NCBI GenBank assembly: GCA_047967505.1
Contig: CM106539.1
From: Dipteris shenzhenensis
Lineage: Eukaryota; Polypodiophyta; Polypodiopsida; Gleicheniales
Length of the DNA stretch: 64,000 bases
Strand: one strand, 5' to 3'
Position numbers and translations under genes: made by a program. A model generated the notes under the pieces. It was not told where the DNA came from. It was given only the letters and a program-made list of their open reading frames with translations, and searched no databases. Position 1 is the first letter of the stretch. Each line of letters starts with the position of its first letter. Shown piece after piece: positions 57,111-64,000 of the stretch.

Positions 57111-58285
57111 CTCAAGCAAGCACTCACTACCACACCAGTTATGGCTATTGCTGACCCAAACCTTCCATTTGAGGTCATGACCGACGCTTCTGACAATGCT
57201 ACAAGAGCAGTCTTGATACAAGAAGACAGAGTTATTGCTTTTGACAGCCATAAACATTTCGATACCCAAACCCGATACCCGGTTTATGATAAGGAGTTTC
57301 TTGCCATTGTACACGCTTATCGCTCTTGGAAACATTATCTCATGGAGCCGACTCGGTGGTAAAGACAGACCATCACTCTCTAAAGTATATCTTTACTCAG
57401 CCAGTCATGAGCGCTCAACAAGCACGCTGGGTTGAGTTTCTGGCCAACTTTCACATGACCATTGAGTACATTCCAGGACTACGCAATGTAGTTGCAGATG
57501 CTCTTAGCAGGGTAACTCTAGCATCAGCTATGGTAATCTCTACATTATCTGTGAATGTACCAAATTCATTCAAAGGGAAGTATCTAAATGATAAAGACTT
57601 CGGCACAGCAGTACAAGTTCTTTCCAAAGATCAACCTTCGACTTCCGAACAAAAGATCTTCTCATCCTATTCTTATACGGACAACCTTCTGTATTATCAA
57701 GATCGCGTCTGTGTACCACATGACCATCGAGTGGCCCTAGCTGATCAACTGGTTCAAGAAATGCAAGACATTCTACTCCCAGTTAGGGATCATATGCGAA
57801 AAGTGCAAGAGCGGTATCAACGTTCCGCCAACAAACATAGACGTCACCTGGAATTTGAAACTGGTTACATGGTGCTATTATTTGTAGCCCCACATCGCTA
57901 CAAGACGGTTAAGTCTGTGTTTCATAAGTTGCGACCGAGATACTATGGACCTTTCTGGATCGTCAAGAAACTTTCACCTTTAAGTTACAAATTGGAATTA
58001 CCACCATCATGGGGTAAAATTCATCCAACATTTCATATTTCTTGGCTAAAGAAGTACATTCCAGGCAATGAAGCAGTTCCTCTTGCAGGTGATTATGTCC
58101 CAGAAATCGAAGACGATTATGTTCTCCTTATTCCTGGACCATTGACAGCGAGAGACTCGACATCGACTTATCACGGAATTCCTTGTTCTTTGGCGAGATT
58201 TAGACAACTCCGACGCTACTTGGCAATCTGATGAAGACTTACAGCAGTACCCTAACATTTTACAGCAGTATTTTCAGAATTTACC
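57111..58285 (+). pseudogene. gypsy-5 RNase H, integrase C-terminus and chromodomain
   Basis: RNase H: LPFEVMTDASDNATRAVLIQ (57165-57225), [22 protein letters not shown] (frameshift near 57345), [33 protein letters not shown] (57460-57510). Integrase zinc and catalytic core are missing: the text jumps from [11 protein letters not shown] to [21 protein letters not shown]. Then [19 protein letters not shown] and [16 protein letters not shown]. In another frame at about 58165-58240: [20 protein letters not shown], then DEDLQQYPN, a chromodomain with its aromatic W positions. This places gypsy-5 among chromoviruses. Confidence 0.88.
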
Positions 58286-58332
58286 GTGATATTTTCTACA
58301 CCAATTCATTATCTCCACCAGGGTCTTATTTT

Positions 58333-58744
58333 GAGTGGGAGGGGATGTCACGATCTGTGACGTAATCCTTTCTCTATACCTTAGACTTATGGATGGTTTG
58401 ATGAATGGACACTTGTGGAAGGGTATGCCCTTTCAACGGGACACTTCCTATGAGGCACAACCCTTCACAAGAGACATTCTATTGAAGCGACACTACCATT
58501 GTAATGTACCCTCTCATCAAGGGTCACACCCTTCACAAGGGGTACACACCTCTTCATGCACATACACTTTGGAGTACACACCTTTTCATGTGACTCTTCA
58601 CTCTCTATATAAGAGAGGCCCAACTGTATGGATGAGACACTACAGACACTCAAGCAATACAAATATTCCTTGTTCTCTGCTATTTCAGTCTCCTTTCTGT
58701 TCCTTAGCACATTGCTAAATATAGTAAATCTAGGATTTCTTACA
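58333..58744 (+). repeat. gypsy-5 polypurine tract and 3' LTR
   Basis: GAGTGGGAGGGGA (58333-58345) precedes the LTR start TGTCACGATCTGTGACG (58346). CTCTATATAAGAGAGG near 58604-58619 is a TATA box. The LTR appears to end TTTCTTACA at 58744 (399 bp). No 5' LTR is present to confirm the end. Confidence 0.75.
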
Positions 58745-59508
58745 GTGAAGGCTGCTCCAGATGATATGATCACAACACCTTGCTGCCCTAGAAGACAGCC
58801 AAGGTCCAGCCTCTAGGGAACTCAGTCTGCAGCACACCTTCCACTCTCCTTCACCCCCAGTGTGAGGCCCAAGGGATGATTTATGAGGCCCAAGGCCTCT
58901 CCTTTTATAGGGCACAAGGCCTGCCCCAAAAACCGACCAGCAGCCTCAATCAGGCCGACCCAAACAGGCCGACCAGGCTGCTGCAAAACCGCCCTAGAAG
59001 GGCTCTCATAACCAGGGCCCCTGGCCCACAAAACTAGGGCTTTGGCCCTCACTTCAAGGGCTGATGCCCTCTTATATATGCAGGGTCCAGCCCCCTTCTG
59101 CCCTGCCATTTTCTAGGCATGGTAGCCTGGCTGGAACCAGCCCTATCAGCCCTATACCTGGCCGACCAGGCTGCTGATAACCCCCGCCATGTTGTGCCTC
59201 TGCCAGGCCCTTCTCCAGCGCCGTACGGATCCGTACACCCTGCTGATGTCATTGCACCCTTCATAGGGCTCTGCTGCAGGCCATACGCTTGCTCTGAAGT
59301 TCCATCTTGCCAGGTCATATCCAGGGCTTCATGCCCCCCGCCATCTCTCCTGCACAAGGTCTCTTGTGCTGTCCACATGACAGCTCATGTGCTGCCCATG
59401 TGGCAGCCCCATTCTCTGCCCATGTGGCAATCTATACATCCCTAGGTCCACCTCCCCCATGCTCTCCTCATATGGGGGCTTACAGATGGGGAGGTGACCA
59501 TTCCAACA
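58745..59508 (-). repeat. LTR family C, 3'-truncated copy
   Basis: The minus strand starts TGTTGGAATGGTCACC at 59508 and matches the family through CTAGGGCAGCAAGGTGTTGTG, stopping at 58745 exactly where the gypsy-5 LTR ends. TATAAAAGG lies at 58918-58910. About 440 bp of the LTR 3' end are missing. Confidence 0.75.
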
Positions 59509-61430
59509 GGCACAAACTTCGATTGGGGAGGACTTATCTGGCACATGAACTGAAGGCAGGCTGCTCAGCAACCACAAAGCTGTTTGAATCCTTAGCACCA
59601 GAGCTGAGATGAATGCGCAAATCCTGAGGCCCTGTTGATGAACTAGCTTATGAGCTGTCTCGGCTCCCAAACCAACAGCCAGACGGCAATTCGTAAGGGA
59701 AAGATGGTGATGAAGGAGCAGAGGGGTAGCAAGTGGCAAGGAGGAACAATGCAAGCTGGAATTCAGATCTAGAAGGCGCTGGAGCAGTTGAGAATCAAGA
59801 GCTGGCTGCCAACGGAATAAAGGTGCCCCTTTTAATGCAGAATTCATGAGCTTTTAATCCGATTGATGCCCTAGCTTTTGAAAAGCATGACCTGCCAAAT
59901 CTAGATGCTTGCTTTTAGGGTTTGCTTGGCGAAAAAGCAAAGTTGCTTTTTTGCCTTCTCTCCTCAATCTAGCAAAGATTTCCCTATCTCTAAGGGTCGA
60001 TGCCTACATACAAGTGCATCCCTAAGCTTTCCAACTGAAAACTCGACCCTGAGCTTCTTCTCCCTCTCAAAACGCACCTCTTACCAATCAAAACGACTTC
60101 CAATCACAAACAAGCATGCCATCCTTCCTCAAATTCGCTCCTTCCTCTCCCATGAATTGATATCCTACCTCCAACCAGAACTCATCCTCCCTCACATGGA
60201 AATCACGTCTTTATACACCTAGATGAATCCAGGAACATTCCCAAACTCATCCTCTAAAAACACAACATAGTGCAGTTTCAATCTCACGAGAGTCTCTCAT
60301 AAGATTGAAAACCATAAACTCCATCACGCATAGCAGGGACTAGCTACTATGACATCCCCACTAACGTCATCAGCGCCCAACAGTGGGTGTAGACCATAGT
60401 ATAAAAGTATTCTCTCACACATACAAATCCACACACCCACACATACTTAAGCATCCATTTATACAAAGTCTTCGTCCTGAGTTTCTGTCGGCACTCCAGA
60501 GGTGAAGGGCAAACTCAGCCATGACGAAGGCTAGCAGTAAAGGAGAAGGCTAATCAAAAAGTAGTCCACATCTCTTCATTCAAGCTACAACTGCTTGTGA
60601 AGTCTAAATGATTTCATTTTAGTCTCTCCCAAACGAGCATCTAAATCTAAATCTAGCTGATAGGGCAACACACCATTTAAGATAGAAAGAATTATCGCAA
60701 TACCAGCAAGCCGCAACTTGGACGAAAACTTCACAAGGTGAAATTTACATGTCCACTAATACGGCAGAAGCATACACCTAGATGAATCCTAGGGAAATCA
60801 CGTCTTCCCTATCTGCTGACGAACAATGCAATTTCTAGCCAAGCAGTACAAAAACATAAATTCGCACCTTACCTGGGAGATCCAAACAGGAATCTAAATC
60901 ACCTCCATAAATTCGCCATCCACGAGTGACTCTGATAGCCAACTGACACGACCACGATTGCTCCAAGAAATCCAGAACCACAAAGAGAGGCACAAGCTTG
61001 CTCACCACCCAACCATGATGGTCACAGGTCTAGGACCCGTAGAATCCGATCATACCCCCAAGCCACAGGCTGGGCTGCTGGCACAAACATCTGCATCCAA
61101 CGAGTCCACAACCTCCTGGCGTCCCATACCACCTGAAGGCACCCGTAGGGCCTTAGGACTGCGCTGGGAATCCGGGCTACGCTAGAAAGCAGGTGCACGT
61201 CCGCATCATGATCAAAGATCCAGACCAGCAAGGAAGAGCTAGACCTGCTCTGACTTGCGTGAATGAAAACTGAACCCCTATGCCCAAATAGCTGGAACCC
61301 TAACTCGTACGTTGCCCTTGCAACCCAACCTGACAATCGCCTACCTAGCCACTAGCCTCTCCAGGCTATCAAAGCTAATCATGTGCGCCTAAGCACATGT
61401 CAGATACAATCCGTGCACATGACACAATGC
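59509..61430. other. Anonymous segment
   Basis: I recognise no gene in these 1.9 kb. The longest frames are 105 codons (59905-60222, plus) and 104 codons (61336-61022, minus), neither with a known domain. GACATCCCCACTAACGTCATC near 60350 resembles an LTR edge but has no partner. Confidence 0.45.
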
Positions 61431-62030
61431 CTGCCTGTGAGCCCCTTACGAGGACATTAACGCTGCCCGGGGTTTTTATTGTAGGTGCTATTATGCCCTA
61501 GATTCTGAGCAGGCCCAGGGAGGAAAGATATTCTTTTTGTGTTAGGGCTGCCCGGAGCACACCCGGATCTGGACCACAGAGGCCCAGCAAAGAAGCCTTA
61601 TAGGCCAGGTAGGGGAGCAGCCAGGTCAGCAAGACCTGGTCTGTTCAAGTCAGCCAGGAAACCAGTTCAAGTCAGCCAGGAAACCAGGTTGGTCGGCCAC
61701 ATACTGCCAAGTCAGTCAGTCCAGGGGTGGACAGTTCCCTTTATAAATGCACTCCCTTTTCAGTGCTAAATGGTGCAGTCCCCCCACACAGCCTCTCCTA
61801 CGATTGTATTTCAGCCTATCCTGCCTACCTAAGCGGTCCTACAGGCACATGGAGCAGAGTTCTGGTGCAGCCATAAGTTCCTTCAGTCTGCTGGAACACA
61901 ACAGTGGATCCTTGTTCACAGGTTCAATATTTCAATAAATCTACAGTTCTGGACACTCTGTTGATTTTGAGTTATTTGTGAGTTGAATCTGGGATGTTAG
62001 TAGTGTGAACTGTTTCCTGGACAAGTCTCT
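61431..62030 (+). repeat. LTR-like block with a 23-bp tandem repeat
   Basis: GTTCAAGTCAGCCAGGAAACCA occurs twice in tandem at about 61644-61690, in CGGCC/CAGG-rich sequence, followed by CCCTTTATAAATGCAC near 61737-61752, a candidate TATA box. It resembles the U3/R layout of other LTRs in the window, but no ends were defined. Confidence 0.4.
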
Positions 62031-63850
62031 CTTTTTTACTTTCTACAGAAAAGCAGGGTGACAGCAGTAGATTTTGGACCCTTGTTGGGTCTGCAAGGAG
62101 CTTATATTACTAACGGATGACCATGACAGGAGTAATTCTATATTTCTGCTTTCAGTTTCACTTCAATTAGACATGAGATTCTTAGGGGTGTGCTAGCATG
62201 TCTTTTCCCATGATGTAATTCTGGCCTGGCCTCATAGGGCTCTTTGGCCTTTGCAAACATTATAAAACCTCTCTCTCTCTCTCTCTGTTTTTTATTTCCT
62301 TCCCTTTGTTTATCCCAATTTGTAAGATTGGCTAGTCTATTTAACGTATGTATATTTGGACAACCATTGCAAACCATTAGAGTATCACGATAGCTGAGTA
62401 GCTTACAACAGTAATCTGATGTCTCTTTGATACCCTCTGACTCCTGAAATGCAGCAGTTATCTAATAGCTTTTATACTCATTAAACAGAAAACTAAATGA
62501 ATACATTAAGGATGACATGCCAAGATCACAAAATTGAAGAGAACAAAGCCAAATTTTAAAAACTTTTCAAAACTTTTCAGCAATTCAAACTCTTTACCCC
62601 TTCTCCACAACATATTGAGCCAAACCTGGAAAACCCAGGATCTTGAGAGCCATAAAAATCTCTACGAGGGTCTCGCCAGACATATTTCTCAGCATCTTTC
62701 CGTACTAAAGAAGGGTTGCGAGTCTTTGGTGGAGGTACAGGTATTGGATCCCAGACGATTTTCTCCCTCCCATTCATCTCTCATTATTTGATATCTTCGA
62801 ATATATGAGGTCCAATATGGCTCTTGATTCTGATATGCAAGTCCACAACAAACAAGCTTACATAATATATACAGTTCAATACAACTCATATAATTTTCAC
62901 AGCAAACCAAGTTGCATTACATCTTAGGGGGCATATTCAAATCCAACATCAGCTTCACAAAGGACCACCCAGTGATCCTCGTGAAAATAGCTCTCGATTT
63001 TGATACGTAGGTTCACAACATGCAGTATATGCAACTACATACAGTGCAACAAAACTCTAAGTCTGATAAAAGCATTCACAGCAAACCACCTTGCATTATG
63101 TCTTAGGATGTCACTCAAATCAAATAGTAGCATTTAGCAAAAAATCAAAAGGATTGTTGGTAAGTTACTCCCATGAAAATTCACGAATGAGGGAGACAAA
63201 GCAAAAATGCCTTTTATCAAGTACATCTTCATACCAGGGAATTGAAGTCAAAAGAAAATTCCTAGGTAATAGAAAACGTAAATACCAATCATTGCAAGGG
63301 GGAACAACCTTAATTCCCATCGCTAAAGAAATAGAAATTAGGGATTCTGCTAAGCTTCATCATTAATATGTGTCATCTAAGGCAAGTCGTGCTTTAAAGA
63401 ACACAGCATTAAGGTCTTTTGATTCTCATGCCATGACTTTACAAAACCAGATAGAAGGCCTGGGATATCTTCTCTCATATTGAATGGCAAGGACAGACAT
63501 GAGACTAGAGTTTGAAGAACTGATGTACAAGAAACATAACAATTAACTTTTGAAAGTGTTTTTCCTTAGGCAATGGACCGAATTTCATACAGGCAAAAAA
63601 GAAACTATAATAGGGATAAACCATGTCTGCTTGAGTCTGATCCCTGCAAACCACAAGGAGGGATGGAACCAGCCTCGAAGCTACACTAAACCTGCCAGTA
63701 AACGTCCATAAAGCAAAAGGTGCCAACACCAAAATCACAGAGAAGCACCAACAAATTGTGCTAGACTGATGCAATCTCCTATTCAGCCAGAACCACTTTG
63801 CAAAGTGAACTTCCACGAGGAGCCTGCCACCGTCGTGAAGGAAGTTCTGT
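62031..63850. other. Anonymous AT-rich segment
   Basis: No gene was recognised. Two similar blocks, 62820-62930 and 62990-63105 (TCTTGATTCTGATATGCAAGTCCACAAC-like against TCGATTTTGATACGTAGGTTCACAAC, both ending in a CAGCAAACCA..TTGCATTA stretch), form a diverged direct repeat. A CT run lies at 62268-62287. Confidence 0.45.
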
Positions 63851-63860
63851 GCATGGTTGT

Positions 63861-63928
63861 TAAGACACTCGTGTCTTATCGTAAGACACTTAAGACACGT
63901 GTCTTACCTTAAGACACCTTTAGACACT
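63861..63928. repeat. Cluster of TAAGACAC palindromic repeats
   Basis: Seven copies of TAAGACAC or its complement GTGTCTTA, one of them degenerate (TTAGACAC), lie within 68 bp. They form TAAGACACTCGTGTCTTA at 63861-63878 and the perfect 16-bp palindrome TAAGACACGTGTCTTA at 63891-63906, which has a CACGTG core. A T-run follows. Such clusters occur as subterminal transposase-binding repeats in some DNA transposons, but no end is visible before the window closes. Confidence 0.85.
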
Positions 63929-64000
63929 CTTGTTTTTTTTTTTGTAGTGGCAGTGACCTCGTAGATTCGGATTAGGATGAATCTTCAGAGATTTGAGTCT

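Larger units (their letters stand above)
52723..58744 (+). mobile_element. Ty3/gypsy chromovirus, RT replaced by another LTR element (gypsy-5)
   Basis: Order: Pro-rich leader, gag, protease, RT start, [non-autonomous LTR element 55139-57110], RNase H, integrase C-terminus, chromodomain, PPT, 3' LTR. The 5' LTR is absent: the element begins at a sharp join with the duplicated copia scrap at 52722. The integrase core is missing as well. It is dead, but gag and chromodomain are still readable. Confidence 0.9.

Noticed and set aside
61022-61336. 104-codon minus frame
   Set aside because: No motif and no supporting neighbour; not distinguishable from chance.
1-64000. tRNA, rRNA, CRISPR, bacterial operon or organellar insert
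   Set aside because: No cloverleaf, rRNA core, spacer array or organelle gene was seen; the only tRNA-related words are retrotransposon primer sites.

Overview
This window is plant nuclear DNA made almost entirely of transposable elements. The evidence is nested Ty1/copia and Ty3/gypsy (chromodomain-type) LTR retrotransposons primed by initiator-Met tRNA, plant-type LINE fragments, solo LTRs, a MITE family, CT-rich LTRs and long AT-rich stretches without open frames. I found no intact host gene, no tRNA or rRNA gene and no CRISPR array. The depth of nesting suggests a large-genome land plant, possibly not a flowering plant, but the species cannot be fixed from the sequence.

Layout. 1-14085: two diverged direct copies (A, 1-3160; B, 11280-14085) of an old minus-strand copia gag plus upstream region. 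A young copia element lies between them (copia-1, 3318-9235, TSD CCACT, LTRs differing at one base in 181). Each copy carries a ~0.2-kb MITE. 14092-18609: an acidic open frame, then a decayed plus-strand gypsy element (gypsy-1), split by a 961-bp insert with an 18-bp target duplication and carrying a solo LTR (TSD GGCAC). 18610-42935: a minus-strand gypsy element (gypsy-4), broken between RNase H and integrase by copia-2 (19138-37681, TSD TATAA). Copia-2 is itself split inside gag by a 12.8-kb terminal-inverted-repeat (TIR) element (22687-35497, TSD CCCTTAGC). A LINE reverse-transcriptase fragment and two LTR pieces (38015-41245) sit between duplicated RNase H segments of gypsy-4. 43284-48480: a third minus-strand copia (copia-3). 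48740-50752: a gypsy gag piece, an LTR-like block and a LINE 3' end. 51491-58744: a tandemly duplicated copia RT scrap, a 441-bp internally deleted copia insertion (TSD GGATT), then a chromodomain gypsy (gypsy-5) whose RT is replaced by a non-autonomous LTR element with a 566-bp internal region. 58745-64000: LTR fragments, anonymous DNA and a cluster of TAAGACAC palindromic repeats.

The main result is a DNA-transposon family seen three times. Its ends begin CTCGGGGGGT(T/C)CA and it makes 8-bp target duplications. Two copies are MITEs of 237 and 203 bp; the third is the 12.8-kb copy inside copia-2 gag. Removing the large copy and one target copy leaves the gag frame continuous across the site, which fixes its boundaries. 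I could not recognise a transposase in it, so its superfamily is open.

Order of events from nesting: gypsy-4 is oldest, copia-2 entered it, the 12.8-kb TIR element entered copia-2. The MITE pair predates the A/B duplication, and copia-1 is the youngest datable insertion.
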